A stretch of 64,000 nucleotides of DNA from assembly GCF_052324685.1 (NCBI RefSeq), contig NC_135223.1:15623654-15687653 (forward strand), given 5' to 3'. A program made the translations under genes and the position numbers. Each line of letters opens with the position of its first letter. Position 1 is the stretch's first letter. The stretch is from Brachyhypopomus gauderio. Lineage: Eukaryota; Chordata; Actinopteri; Gymnotiformes; Hypopomidae. Below are positions 48,696 through 62,100 of the stretch, in pieces. Under the pieces are notes generated by a model. The model made no database searches. It was not told the DNA's origin and worked only from the letters and a program-made list of their open reading frames with translations.

Positions 48696-50722
48696 TCAGT
48701 TGTTGGTGATGTAGATTGTCTTGTATCGCTCAATCAGGTCAATGTCTTTCTCTAGCTGCTTCAGCTCCAGCTCCAACTGCTCCTTCCTGTGCTTCTTCCG
48801 GATTGTATCCGTGACGACGGAAAGCCCCTGGTACTGGTGGTGTAGTTCGCCCCAGTTCTTCTTAAGTCCCTAGTGGCAGGATTAGAAAAGGATTTTTTAA
48901 AAAATAAATCATTCTGGTTTAATGTTATATAACAATTATCAGTGATGTCTGACGTAACAACATTTAGTTTATACTGCGCATGACCTCATGGGAACAACCA
49001 TGTGCAGGTTTAGAATGACGACTCGTTTACAACGGTGACTCAGTGGGGTGTATTGGCTGGGGTTGGGTTTCTCACCTGCAGGATGTTCTGATGTTCCTCG
49101 TCGGAGAGCTGTTTCATAGCCGCCTCTGTAATGCGCTCCTTCACATAGCTGTCGTACTGCTCTTGAGCTCTCCTCACCTCCTCCCGACGCTGCTCTATGT
49201 ACTCTGGGGTTTGACCATAGTCCTAGAAGGGCACATTCAAACACACACATGTGAGCACCCACTCGCATAGAGCACCTTTCCAAAATAACACATGGAGACA
49301 TGAACACACACAGTCCTGAATGTGCACTATTGCCATAACATCTGCATTACTGTAGATAAATAATTCAATGGCTACAACTACATCAGCCTTAAGCTTATTC
49401 AAAAAGAACTCTGCATACAAACACATGCATGTACACAAATGTATTCACACGTACACAACCTGTAAAACCAATTAAAACAATAATCAGACCTATTGGTGTT
49501 GATACTTTCACCCTCACCTTTTTTCTGATGTACTTTGGGACCAGGCCCGAGTTGTCCAGCAGCTCTTTGTCTCCGTGGACAGTGTGTACATATGCAGGCC
49601 GTGGCAGAGGCGGCACTGCCATGATGTTCCCGATTGCGTTGGACTTCACAAAGTTCTTCTTGGTGTGAATGCCCATGAGCGGGGCTTCTGTTTTAGCAGG
49701 GACATGTGGCTTCCGAGGCTGATTGCAGTGTCCATATGAGAAGGCCTTCTCTGAAATGGCAACAAACCGAATGAAGCTCTAACTTATTGGAAAACAGGTT
49801 TGCAATGATTTCAAAGCAAAGGCCAAAAGCCCAAAAGTTTTATTTGTGTAATATATCCCATCATGCCATTCATCTGATGCTTGTCAATGAACTAACATTT
49901 CTTTTAGATATGTTCTGAATTCATGCTTACTATGAATCTTTTTAATAGTTTGTCTTATTGTTTACTTCTAGTTTTTCACTGTAGTGCACAATCTATGATG
50001 AATGTATGCTATTATTGTTATTATTAGTATTACTACTATTAGTTGTAGTGGTAAAACTAATTATAACAGTAGTAATAATAATAGTGATATTAGTAGTTTC
50101 CTTCACATGGTTTTTCTTTGCTAGTTGTTAATAAACCTAAAAACAAAACTACTACTAAGTCTAAGACTACTTTGTTTACATTGTTACTTACTCTCTGGAA
50201 GTTTCTTTTCCTTGGAATGCTTTAGCAAGTATTTATCTGGAGAAGGCATGTCTACTTTTGCTGGTCCCATAGTCTTGTTGGAGGCTTTGCTCAAGTTTTT
50301 CTCTTGCTTTACTTGATCTCTAAACTTTGACATATACCTGAAAGGAAACATTAACCCCCATAGGTGTTGAGCAGTTTACTAATCAGGACTAGAGAATGCA
50401 CTGTTGCAATGAACAGAGCATATACATTTTAAAAGAAAAAATTAATACAAACAGATTGAAAGGTGTACGTTTCCATTTGAATACAGTTGGGGTTTGAAAT
50501 AAATTTGTGATTTTATAGTGTTTTGTAACATCTTTCTACTACAAGCATCACTGTCTATCTTATGTGGGAATGATAACACAAAGCTAGCTAAGATGAATAT
50601 TGATAATACATCTGTATTTGTAATTGAGACTATAACACCCACCTTGGCGGTTTCACAATTTTCTCCTCTTCTCCTGGAATAAGATTGTATATGCTCTCTG
50701 GCGGGTAGATTGTGTTCGACAT
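48696..50722 (-). CDS. enkur: enkur, enkurin, 259 residues
   Basis: Five exons in transcript order: 50722-50643, 50337-50192, 49750-49518, 49222-49076, 48869-48696, total 780 bases with consistent phases and GT-AG borders. The length is close to human enkurin (256). Start MSNTIYPPESIYNLIP matches the conserved family N-terminus. Then come KTMGPAKVDMPSPDKYLLKHSKEK, a Pro-rich middle (VPPLPRPAYV region), GLVPKYI, and the C-terminal enkurin domain with EYIEQRREEV and the final ITNN. Long charged stretches at the end fit coiled coil. Enkurin is a calmodulin- and TRPC-binding adaptor of sperm flagella and motile cilia, and part of microtubule inner proteins in axonemal doublets. It lies head-to-head with thnsl1, as in human. 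Confidence 0.95.
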
Positions 50723-51270
50723 ATTGTTTCGCTAATAACTCAAAAACAAAACAAAAACAACAGACATATAAAATATATTTCGCTATGACATCAACCTCAC
50801 ACGTTAGACTGACGAAGAAACGTGCTGTTTTCACACGTTACCATGACAGCTGTCGCGGGGTAACAGTCATTCAGTTACACTGCTTATAAATGAAAAACAA
50901 GATCAGCTTACACTTGAGCTGTGTTTCAAACTCGGACAAGAATAAGACATTTATTTTGCGCAAAGACAGAAGTCGCATATATATTTGCCGACTTTGACAT
51001 TTTTGAAGGCAGTAAGAAAAAATAATAAAATCTACTTCGTGTTCTTCATTGAAACCACGAAATGTTCACTCGCAGCCGCCGTCCGACGTCAAATGTACTC
51101 AAAGGCGTCAATACTGCGGCACATTAGCGCAGTGCAGGTCTAGGTGCAGTTGAAAGTGAAACTAGCTAAAATAGTTCCATACAGGCGACCCTGTTTTTAT
51201 AGGTGAACGCGATGATATTAAGCATCTAGCAAAACCACAAACATTTCAAGACGTTTACTTCAGTTTAGTG
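50723..51270. promoter_or_regulatory. Bidirectional promoter region, enkur and thnsl1
   Basis: The two start regions diverge across about 0.5 kb. CpGs cluster at 51060-51125. A GTAAGC donor at 51271 defines the end of an untranslated first exon of thnsl1. No clear TATA box is seen. Confidence 0.5.
50837..50850. promoter_or_regulatory. Possible RFX X-box upstream of enkur
   Basis: GTTACCATGACAGC resembles the X-box GTTGCCATGGCAAC: the left half-site is good and the right half has mismatches. It lies 115 bases upstream of the enkur start codon, a usual place for X-boxes of ciliary genes. Confidence 0.35.
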
Positions 51271-51931
51271 GTAAGCATGCGAGAAGTGCGTTTTGTAGCT
51301 AGCTATGACATACACCACAGGTGTTCACTAGCTAGGGTAGCTATCTAGTTCACTTGGCTACAAAGTTCCAGTCACAGACTGTATGTGCAAGTTCGCTTTA
51401 TCATTTGAACTCTTGCATGTAAAATCCCGCTTCCGACTAATGTATTATTTTATTCATAAATGCCTTTATTTGAAAATCAGCTTTATTTGAAATCGTCTAT
51501 TACATTTCTTAGGTTTACAACTGACTCCTTCAATATACAAATTATTAATTAAAAAAATACTTAGAAATAAGATCATAACCTTTGATTGGATTAAATAGTT
51601 CTGCCTCAATATTTTTTCTTTATCTTCTGCAGAGTAATTAGGAAAGGTTTCATGCATAATTAAATCTCAATGCACCATTCATGCCTTTCATAACGTATTG
51701 GTATGCACATTTTATAAATAAACCTGGAGGTTTTAAGCATGTACATATATTTAAGTTTATGCTAAATGTAAAAAATCATTTGCATATGCATTTATTAGGT
51801 TACTTGGTATTTATGTTGTCGTTAAACCATGTTTTGAGACCAAATGGACAAATGTCAATTCTAATGTAACTACTTGACTTAAAGTGAAATATTTTTTCCC
51901 CCAGATACTTTTCTGAAATTTCTATTTCAAG

Positions 51932-54136
51932 ATGACCAGCAGAGTCTTCTGCCATTTGGTAGCAAAAATTGAGAGACTGTGTTACAATCACTTTCTCCCA
52001 CCTGATGGCTCTCTTTCATATGTCATCAAAGCACAGATGTCTAGTAAGAGTTTTCAGTCAGAAGAGAGAAACATTCTTCTCATGGGTCCTCCAGGGTCAG
52101 GGAAGACGTCTGTGGGTCGGATTCTGTCTGACAAGCTTGGGATGCCTGTCATTGATATAGACGATGATGTTCTGGAGAGGGTGTGGGGGATGCCTGTGGC
52201 AGATAAACTGGCTGAAGTCGGAGGGGAGCTTTTCCTTGAAGAAGAGGGCAAGGCTGTGTGCAACCTGTCTGCCTCTGGCTGTGTGATTTCACTGACGGGC
52301 TCCAATCCTCTTCACACTGACGCCATGCGACACCTCAAACGCTCTGGACTTGCTCTGTATCTGGATGTGGATGGAGATGACATCATAGAGAGGTTATCCA
52401 GAATTAAAGTGAATAGGATTGTGGGTCAGGGTGATGGCATGTCTATGAGAGACATACTGCAGTACAGAAAGCAATTTTATGAGACGTGGGCAGACACAAG
52501 AGTACTTTGTGGGAGAGGAGACAGTGTAGAGCAAGTAGCAGAGAAAGCCCTGCAGGTTCTGGCTAGATATCAGGACTCGGAGTCAGACACTTACACCTCC
52601 ACCCGCAGCCATGTTCTCAGGAAAAATGGGTCTACCAACGACCCAAAGTTCTTCAGTGACGTCGTCGTGGAAGGACTCGCTCCAGATGGGGGTCTTTATG
52701 TGCCTACTAAAGCATTCGCAAAACTGGAGCCTTCACAATGGCTGAGACTAGCCAGCATGTCTTACCCCGAACGAGCTTTAGCCATACTTGAAAAATGCAT
52801 CCATCCTCTGGATATCTCTCTGTTAGAACTTCGCTCGATGGTTAATCAGGCCTACGGGAGGAACTTTGCCAAGGAATCTGTAGCACCTGTTAAGCATCTG
52901 ATTGGGAATCAGTACGTGTTGGAGCTCTTCCATGGCCCCACAGCCTCGTTCAAAGACCTCGCCCTGCAGTTAATGCCTCACCTCTTTGCTCACTGCCTCC
53001 CACGGATGTGCAACTATCTGCTCCTGGTGGCCACGTCTGGAGACACGGGCAGCGCTGTTCTTAGCGGCTTTGATAGCCTCGGGGCAGCTGACAGGCAGCG
53101 GGTCGGCGTGCTGGTGTTTTTCCCAGAGCGTGGCTTGAGCCTCGCTCAGAAACTGCAGATGACCGGGTTTAAAGGCAATGCCAGAGCCCTGGGCGTCCTA
53201 GCTGACTTTGACTTCTGCCAGAAGAGCGTTAAGAGAATGTTGGCTGACCCAAGCTTCACCGGCCACCTGGCTGTGGAGTACACCACCGTGCTCAGCACTG
53301 CTAACTCCATCAACTGGGCGCGGCTTCTCCCACAGGTGGTCTACCACGCCTCAGCGTACCTAGACCTGCTTAGAAATGGGGTGCTCACATTTGGAGACCC
53401 CGTCGATGTGTGCATCCCAACTGGGAACTTCGGCAATGCCATGTCTGCGGTTTATGCGAAACAGATGGGCGTTCCCATAAACCGTGTTATTTGTGCATTC
53501 AATCATAACTGCGTCGTTTCTGACTTTATCTCTACCGGACAGTACGATCTCCGTGGCAGGAAGCTGAGTCTGTCAAGTTCCCCTGCTGTTGACATTCTTA
53601 AATCCTCAAATCTCGAGAGGTTCATCTATCATGTCTCTTGTGGGAACAGTAATCTCGTGAGAGACTTGTTTGTGAGGTTTGAGGACGAGCAAGTGTTTGC
53701 TGTGTCCGAGTATTTACTACAGAGGATACAGCAAGAAATCCAGGCCGGCTGGTGCTCAGAGGAAAACTGTCTGGCTGCTATTCAGGACGTGTACTCTGAA
53801 ACAGGTTACATAATGGACCCTCACACCGCTTTGGCCAAAGTGGTGGCGGACCGTCTGCATGACAGGTCGTGTCCTCTTGTCCTCTGCTCTACTGCACACC
53901 ATGCCAAGTTTGCCCCAGCGGTGCTTAAAGCTCTGCGCTATCCGTATATTCCCCATGACCCCCTAGAGCAGCTAAATGCACTCAGTGCTATTGGAGAAGC
54001 ACAAAGGCACGACGCTCTGTTTAAGTACCTGAGAGAGAGCGGGAGAGAGCGACACACAGTGTGTGAGGCTGATTTTGGTGTGCTTACAGATCAAGTAGAA
54101 TCTATGATACAAGACTCATTTCTGAAAGTCTTGTAG
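51932..54136 (+). CDS. thnsl1: thnsl1, threonine synthase-like 1, 734 residues
   Basis: One uninterrupted coding exon, as in mammals, close to the human length (743). A splice acceptor at 51903-51904 (pyrimidine tract, CAG) lies 27 bases before the ATG, and an untranslated exon probably ends at 51270. Residues about 45-215 form a shikimate-kinase-like domain with Walker A GPPGSGKTS at 52-60 and an IDIDDD segment. From about 230 follows the PLP-dependent threonine-synthase-like domain: DGGLYVP, PTASFKDLALQL with Lys341 as the expected PLP lysine, the phosphate-binding ATSGDTGSA, and GNFGNAMSAVYA. The family descends from threonine synthase, but vertebrates make no threonine and its substrate is uncertain; the related THNSL2 acts as a phospho-lyase. 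The start is supported by the acceptor just upstream. An ATTAAA at 54850 could serve polyadenylation. Confidence 0.97.
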   Translation: MTSRVFCHLVAKIERLCYNHFLPPDGSLSYVIKAQMSSKSFQSEERNILLMGPPGSGKTSVGRILSDKLGMPVIDIDDDVLERVWGMPVADKLAEVGGELFLEEEGKAVCNLSASGCVISLTGSNPLHTDAMRHLKRSGLALYLDVDGDDIIERLSRIKVNRIVGQGDGMSMRDILQYRKQFYETWADTRVLCGRGDSVEQVAEKALQVLARYQDSESDTYTSTRSHVLRKNGSTNDPKFFSDVVVEGLAPDGGLYVPTKAFAKLEPSQWLRLASMSYPERALAILEKCIHPLDISLLELRSMVNQAYGRNFAKESVAPVKHLIGNQYVLELFHGPTASFKDLALQLMPHLFAHCLPRMCNYLLLVATSGDTGSAVLSGFDSLGAADRQRVGVLVFFPERGLSLAQKLQMTGFKGNARALGVLADFDFCQKSVKRMLADPSFTGHLAVEYTTVLSTANSINWARLLPQVVYHASAYLDLLRNGVLTFGDPVDVCIPTGNFGNAMSAVYAKQMGVPINRVICAFNHNCVVSDFISTGQYDLRGRKLSLSSSPAVDILKSSNLERFIYHVSCGNSNLVRDLFVRFEDEQVFAVSEYLLQRIQQEIQAGWCSEENCLAAIQDVYSETGYIMDPHTALAKVVADRLHDRSCPLVLCSTAHHAKFAPAVLKALRYPYIPHDPLEQLNALSAIGEAQRHDALFKYLRESGRERHTVCEADFGVLTDQVESMIQDSFLKVL

Positions 54137-57100
54137 TATGTGAATTCACAGCAGAAATGTTGTACAATGACAAAATGTAATCCCAAACTAGAACACTAGA
54201 TGGTGATGTCTACCAGCAATAAGGGTTTTTTTGTGGTTCAGCATATTAGCCAAATCCAGCCATGTAGCCAAATGACTATACCATTTAGTATGTTCCCTCT
54301 TTGACGTGTGTGATTCAATGCCATTGTATGTTGAATCAGGCAAGTTAAGGTAAAATACTGAGCTGTGCTTTGCTAGACCTGATTTGAGTGTAGAGGTGCA
54401 AAAATCTCCAATGATGCCCAATAGTTGCAGGCTACTTATGAATAATTTACAGACTATTTTAGGATGAGGAACGTATAAACCAGCTACCATGATCAACACA
54501 GTGATAAGAGCTACTTAAAATTGTAAAATCCTTTTTGTGTGATATCCAGAAGCTATTCTGCAATCTTTTATATAGAGTTCCTGTGTGATTGCTCTAATGA
54601 CTATTCTAGTTCATAGCTGTTAGGCCTCTGGGCTCTGATGGGTGCACTGAGGTAACTCAGGTTACTTTGGCTTACTCCTCAAAGCAGGTTTGTGCAATAG
54701 CTCAAACAGCGTTGAGCTAATGTATGTGGTCCCCTAATCTGTTCCATTAATTTCACTTTCAGTCACAATACTTGTACTGTAGGATAATTTGATTGAAAAT
54801 AGGATTGCAGAATATCTTCTAGGCAGCAGAATGCCTGAAAAGGAATTTAATTAAATTACTATCAAGATAATTTTTTAATTAAGACTGTCCTGCAGGAGAA
54901 GTCGCTGGGGACATTCATATAATGTAGCTGTGAATTTTGGTAGAATTTTGAAAATGTATTTTTGTGACCTTGCCTCCTCTACGGACACATGGCAACATAC
55001 ATTAATTTGATTTCCCAGCATGCAGTGTGTTAAATCTGGGTCAAAAGTAAATGTAACAAAACACATGATGTTAAAATAACGTTTATTTTGGCTGATGCCT
55101 TCATGCCACATTCCCCAGTGTGCCTCCTCCAAAGATTTGGTCAACAAAGTGATGGTCCTCTTGTTTTCTTGTGAAGTGGAATCCCCTCATGTTATTGGTC
55201 CCTCATCTGCCACCGAACAACATGAAAGTCCATTGGAATAACCAGTAACACCACCAATCGCAGAGTCTCCCAGTTCATCCCGCACACAGAACCAGGAGAA
55301 ACAAGAGCAGACCTTTCAAAAAGTCATATGTACAGGTAACACTCAGATATTAAGAGACTAAAATGACATCTGAATAACATTTAAACATCGAGCTGACGGG
55401 ACTGGGTTCTCACTCACAAAACTACTGTAAAAGAAATACAGATCTGTAAAGAACATTCAAGCTGTCAAAAAATATGACATGGATATTTTAGCATTAAAAA
55501 TGGCTTGATGTTGCAAAATGATTCCCCAACATGCACAATGAACGCACTGAGATTGACCATGAACATTACATTCAAATGAAGCAGGAAAACCAACTTGAGA
55601 ACTACCCATAAATGCATACATTTTTACAACATGTATATTTTTTCATGTACAGTGTTGTGCAAAAGATTAAAATGCTTTTGTTTCCCATAGTGTTAATTTG
55701 ATAACGTTATAAGTTCCTGCTGGATGTCATCAAACTGTCATCAGGAAACATTTATGATAACTGCAGATAGTAATAAAAAAAGGACCCATTGCACACTACT
55801 GTAGTCCATTAACACTCTCTCGGTAATCACTTAGCTTATGTACAGGTTGGTTTGGGCATGTTATCAACAAAAGTTATATAAAGTGGCTCTTCACGCTCAC
55901 GGTTGAGCGTGACTTGGTGTAATACTGAGGTACAGATGAAATCTTAAATTTCATGCTTTAAAACTCAAAGCCCTGTAAGTGGGCAAAATGAAATTTTTGG
56001 CATGAAACTGAATTGTCTGGCCTCAAACTGGTTGAAAAATAACACTGATTCACCCATGCACAAAATAAAGAATCCCTTAAATATCCAGTGTGATTTATCA
56101 AATAATGATATTTTATGGAATGTCCAAGTGTATCTGATGATAACATTTCATGAGATCAAAAGTTCCAGTGCACAGATGTCCTGTATGTGATTTTGTGGAT
56201 TAAAAATGAGCCTTTAGTGGCTCGTGGTGTATTGAGGAGGTTCCTGGTGAAGGACCGCTCTCTCCTCTCTTAAGGCACAGTGACTGAAACTAGGGCATGT
56301 GCTTGGTTCAGCACTACCACACCAAATAAACGCGGAACTATGATACAAGATCAACAGTCTTACAAAACTTCATGGTCCACACGAGTGATTAATTAAATAA
56401 ATATAATGCCATTTTTGTTTGTTTTTTTTTTGTTTGTTTGTTTTTTTTGTCTGCTGCCCCTTTATCAAAAAAGAGAAAGAAAAATTTAGATATGATTTAA
56501 CACCATTTAAATACATACTTGAGGCTACAAGTTTTCCAAGATCTGGACAAAATTTGAACGCTGTAAAACGAGTTTATCGATTCCCAAATAAATGGTTTTT
56601 GTTTGCTACTTTACATTGGAACGACAGACACGAGCACAATCAGACGTGAGAGCTTTATAAAGTACAATCGCATTCCCCCTTCAAACTTCTTCCATCATGC
56701 TGAACAGCTAGCCAACTCCTGTACCAGACCCATCACTAAAGGCTCTATGCTTCATTTGCAGACTTTGTGCTATAAAACCCTCCTTTGAGTCCCAAGGTTA
56801 TGTCATGGGGGGACAGAGACGTGGGTATGGGTGTGGGGGGCACGGATTGGTTGACACCTCCTGTAGTCCGTTAACATCAGAGCGATTCGTCTATCAAAGT
56901 GACAATCCGGAAACCGCCTCCTCCTCCACTTGACTCTCCCGCCCTCCTGCCCCGCTGGTCACAGAGACGGCGGTGGAGCACCAGCAGGGCGGCGCACCGT
57001 GCTCAAGACGTCTGCAGTCTGCAGAGCTGCAACGGGCTGTAAGTCTGCGCAGGCAGAATGGGAGAGTGAGAGCTGCAGCAGAGGACAAGTGGCCAGCATC

Positions 57101-57280
57101 CACAAGGGGGCGGTCTTGTGTACAGTGGGCCGAACAAGGGCAGTGACCTTGGAGGACAAACTTGGGGGTGGAGAGGCGGGTGGTGGAGAAAAGGAACTCA
57201 GAGGGCCAAAACGAATGGGTTGCATATAGTGTGGTTAAAGGAGCTGGCTTTGTGCTTGGGTGCCAAGGGGGTGGAAGGGG
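54137..57280. other. Shared 3' flank of thnsl1 and dpp6
   Basis: No coding exon seen. The two genes converge here. The dpp6 3' untranslated region should extend left from 57281; a minus-strand AATAAA at about 55084 could end a 2.2-kb version. Open frames near 56930-57230 are shadows of GC-rich non-coding sequence. Confidence 0.4.
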
Positions 57281-59083
57281 CTAACCTTCATCTTCGCTCT
57301 CTTCCTCCAGAGCTTCCTCAAATATTTTGTCCGGTAGCCTGAAGCACTCTTCGAAAAAGTTGACTAGCGACTGGTAGAGGTGCTGCCTCATTATCTCTGT
57401 GTGGATGAAGTGACCCTCATCTGGATAGATCTGTCAGAGGACGAAAACACAATTAAAGGCTGTCTGATTGCACTTGAGTACACGGGCCTCAAACCTCCTC
57501 TGATTAGAGTAATATTTCACCACAAAATACCTATATGCATTAACTGTAAATGCGAGGTAATGGGGATCATTTAGCATTTTTATTAGCATAGCACTAACTG
57601 GTACTTATTAGCACTTATTATTGGAAACATTAGCTTTATTGAATAAACTGATTTTGAAAGTATAGAACAGTAGAAATGTTACAAATTCACAAGGCTGAAT
57701 TTGATACGACGGGAGTTAATGGATTGTCAAACCACAAAGGTTCATAGACTGTCACGCCTCAGCACAGCCTGTGTGCTCCCGTCTTGTGGAGAATGGCCGT
57801 CTTCCTCATTAGCATGCAGTTAGCTGAGGGAAGCGGTCTTGCACCGTAAAGAAACTCATAAACGTCCCGCAGAATGTTTGACCCTAATTAATTCCAGAGT
57901 GATCCAACATCCATCAATTAAAACAGAGGCCTATTAGGGAGCAGAGAGCAAACAGGGATTCTCCTAGTGTTGCGCTCTAATTGGATTAGCTGGTGTGCTA
58001 GCCTGTATAATCTCCTTAAGCGAGGTTCAGGCTTTGTGAGTACACTAATCCTGCTGATGGGACCTAGTCGTGTTGCCACGGGGACACTGCAGCTCGGAAT
58101 CAGCTTGTGTCTACATGTGATTGCATGTGTGGTGTTTTCTTTTGTTTACTGTGTTCATGTGTGTGGAGAGAAGAACACAACACTTATTTCTGCAAGCACA
58201 GAAATCCTCACTGCTACAGTAGTTAATTTACCACACAGTATGAATCTCTAAATTACTAAGGCAATGTGCCTGCTTAACAACCACGAACACAGGGGAGCTA
58301 TTACCTGTAGAGTGTAGTTTGCCTTCTCACTGATTAACTTGGAGATGAATTTGGCTGTGTGCTGAAAATGGACTTTTTCTGTGAAAGAAAAAGACAGCAT
58401 TTTAAACCTGAGCTGATACTACTGGCCAAAGCAACTCCATCTGCCACCAGCAGGGGGAGGTGTGCACTGGGCAGCTGGAGGTTAAGTGCCTTACTCAAGG
58501 ACAAAGCAGAAGCAACTGTCAGCAAAACACATGGTGCCTTGAGTCAGAGCCCAAACCCTCCTCTGTCAAAAAATGCATTATAACTTCAGTCCACAATATC
58601 AAAAGTTTAAAAACTTTAAATCACTGAAGCATGAACTTACCATCTGCAGTCGGATGAATGATCAAAAATTTCTTATCAACAAATTGAGAGGCCCGGTATG
58701 CAAGGTTGGTCATCTGTGGGTGGATTGAAAAGAAAGAAAAAACACCACGTATTATCACTAAAAGCATCGTAATCATCCACCACAACAGAATAGCGCCCAT
58801 ATTTGAAGAGGCGTTAAGGATAGTATACCTCATATGCACGTCTGTCTGGTTTAGGAAGGCCCAGATATCGCTCTGAAAACGCAGATGCTGAAAGGCACAC
58901 CAGAACATGATTAGATAACAATGGTGTTTCTTCTCCCTGGGGTGAAACTCATCTCCAGGGATTTCATCAGATATATACATCAGCCATGACGTTTGGCAGT
59001 CACACATAGAAAAGGGTGAAAAACAGGTACCCTGCAATTACTGCTCTGAGATGTGATAGTGTGTGCAGAGCATGTAGTTCGAC

Positions 59084-59118
<35 letters not shown>

Positions 59119-62100
59119 CACACACATGTATCTGTTTTGAATCTCTCAGTCTTCTCACTTAGTGCTCAGATCTCCTCAAAGTGCTGTTTGTCCTTGACAA
59201 GCAGTGAGCTGATAGCAGGACAAAACCACACACTGTTAACACATCCACACACTCACACTGTCTGCACTGTTCAGGCAGCTTATAATCAAGAGGCAAAACC
59301 AAACAGTCCAATAGTCTCTGTCTCTTCTACACCCAGCCTTACTATTACTATATTACTTCCTTATTCCCTACGCCGTCTCATTCTCTTACACACACATTTC
59401 GTTTTTGATGCACTCACACACTCTCACACATGCAGCCTACCATAGAGCTCGAAGTCTGTGATTGGTGAGAGAACGGCTCCGCACCTCAGGACGGACTCTT
59501 CAGAACTGAGGAGGAGGCTGGTGATGTATCCCCCATAGACCTGTGAAACACAGCAGGCGGTGCTGTGATCCAGCTCCCTGATGAGACCCACCTCCACGGT
59601 GCCTCAGTGACAGAACGGGGGGGGGGGGGGGGGGTGGGGGGGGGGGGGACCCACTAACCCGCTGAAAGATTTCTGTAGCCCCAACAACCCTAAAACACTG
59701 GTGACATGTCAAGATACAGCTGTCACCTGTCACCCACATTAGGCTGTTACACCTGTTCCCACATGCAAAAGGGCCCTAAGAAATATATACTCAGTATATA
59801 GTGGTTAAGACACATAAAACACCACAGAACTAGATAAATGCTCTGCATTTCATATACAGAGTATATACAGAGCTGGCATACTGCAGCTGCTGAAATGTGT
59901 GTTTACTACACTTCACTGGTCGGGGGTTCCCAAAATAACTATAACACAAGTGAGTATTGTATACTATTTAACACTACAGGGCCCCCATTCAGCTGATTTC
60001 CTAGTTAACACGTGGACCTGAGTTAGAGGAATGTGAGCTTACGAGACTGGTTTGAGGAACAAAGGAGACCTGTTACAAACCTTGGAGGCACCGTTTTATC
60101 AAGTCCACTGTAATTATAGTTCTTCTATCACACATATTTATGGACTTCTGTGACCTTTACAGCTTACAGTGACTGAAGGAAAAATATAGTTTTTACCTGC
60201 CCAAAAGCCCCAATCCTGGTTTTATCAATGTATTGCTCCTTAGCAATATTGCTGTAAAACACAGAGATGGACACTTTATTACAAAACACACTGCACCAAC
60301 AACCCCAGCAGTTCTAACGTGAGCAATAGAATTTAGAATGGGGAACATTCCTATCAGGGTCTGACTGGATGCGGCCAAAGGGACTGAAGGCAGTGTGGCA
60401 TGAATGATGACCCCTTGTGCTGAAGACGAGGCGCTGCCACTGCTGGGGCAGGAAAAGGTTGGGCTCTGGGTGCCAGTCTCCACATTGCCCCCTGCTGCTG
60501 TGGCATGGTACTGCAGCTTGTGGCCTGGCACTGCACTGAGGTAGGTGGGACAGCTAAATGTGCTTCTTAAAAGCGTAAGAGCTCTAAAACTCCTACATTA
60601 ATCCAACGATGACAGTCACCCTGAGCATTTTAAATGGGTGCGTCCCTGGAGCTTATTTCAAATGACGTTTAACACCATCTCCCACCAAGTCACCATCATA
60701 AAAGAAGGGACTCTAACCTCACTATCCTGGTTAAATTAGGTTATAAACAAAAAATAGCTCAAAGCTTAATTTTGGTAGACTGAGGCTGCATTTGGAATTG
60801 ACATAAGGGATTTTTGACAGACTAGAGGCCCAGTGGATGAAGTGTACCTGAGGGCCTTGAGTTGGTCCTCTTCCTCAAACTTGCCCAGCCTGCGTTGAAC
60901 TTTGTGGAGGAGGTTAGTGCCTTGGAAGCCGCTGCCACGCCCATCGAAGCGTACGGCTATGACATCGAACCGGCTCACCAGCACGGTGACCCAATCCACC
61001 TGGAACTGCTCAGAGACCACCTGCCCTCCTGGAGTTCCATCACTGATGGGGGAAGAGAGAATTTTAATACTGGAAAGTAATGCATCTTCCAAAGCACATT
61101 TTAATCCAGCACGAGAAGGAATATGCAAGGGTACAAGTTTACTACTCTAAATAATTTATACGATATCCAGAGAAGCTTATAGTCCATACATTTTTAATTA
61201 GGCTAAAATTGGATTTTCTAGAAACGATTTGTGGAAGAATTGTGCTCCTTGTAGACAGCCGTCATCCCTCAACTGCGTTTGAAATGAACTCCTGATCACT
61301 GGCAGTTCACAGATCACTTAAGGATATTAGGGCACTAGGTATTGCTCATGGGAAGAAAAACACACAAAATATCATATGATTATATCATATGATTATGCTG
61401 TTAAAACATCTCAGCTGGAATATATGACAAAATATTTGTGAAAACCTCCAGGCGATGTCTACATTTTTATCAGCATATATATGAGTGCCTGTGAATGGGT
61501 AAAACAGCTGAATGTTTACACTCAAGACTTCTATCAGATCCTCTTAGCCAGAGTGACTTGCAAAGTGCCAACACAAGGCAAAGCGATAACACAGAGAAGC
61601 AGAACGGATTCATTACCTACACAGAGAGACCTACCGAGAGAGACATACAGAGAGAGCACCTACAGACAGAGCACCTACAGACAGAGCACCTACAGACAGA
61701 GTCCCTACAGACAGAGTCCCTACAGACAGAGCACCTACAGACAGAGTCTCTACAGACAGAGTCCCTACAGACAGAGCACCTACAGACAGAGTCCCTACAG
61801 ATAGAGTCCCTACAGGCAGAGTCCCTACAGAGTCCCTACAGACAGAGCACCTACAGACAGAGTCCCTACAGACAGAGTCCCTACAGACAGAGCACCCACA
61901 AGTGTTTCACAGCAAGCCTTCCTGGGTGGCTGGTTAGCATGCTCGTCATGCAACAGTAGGGAGAGATCCGCGATTGATAGGACACTCATTTGCACATTTC
62001 GCATTTTTGTGATGTATATACAATACAGGCAATATATCCAGATGCCTATGCAGTGATAATGAATAAAAGTGATGGACTGGTCTGCCCTTGACCGAGAGGC

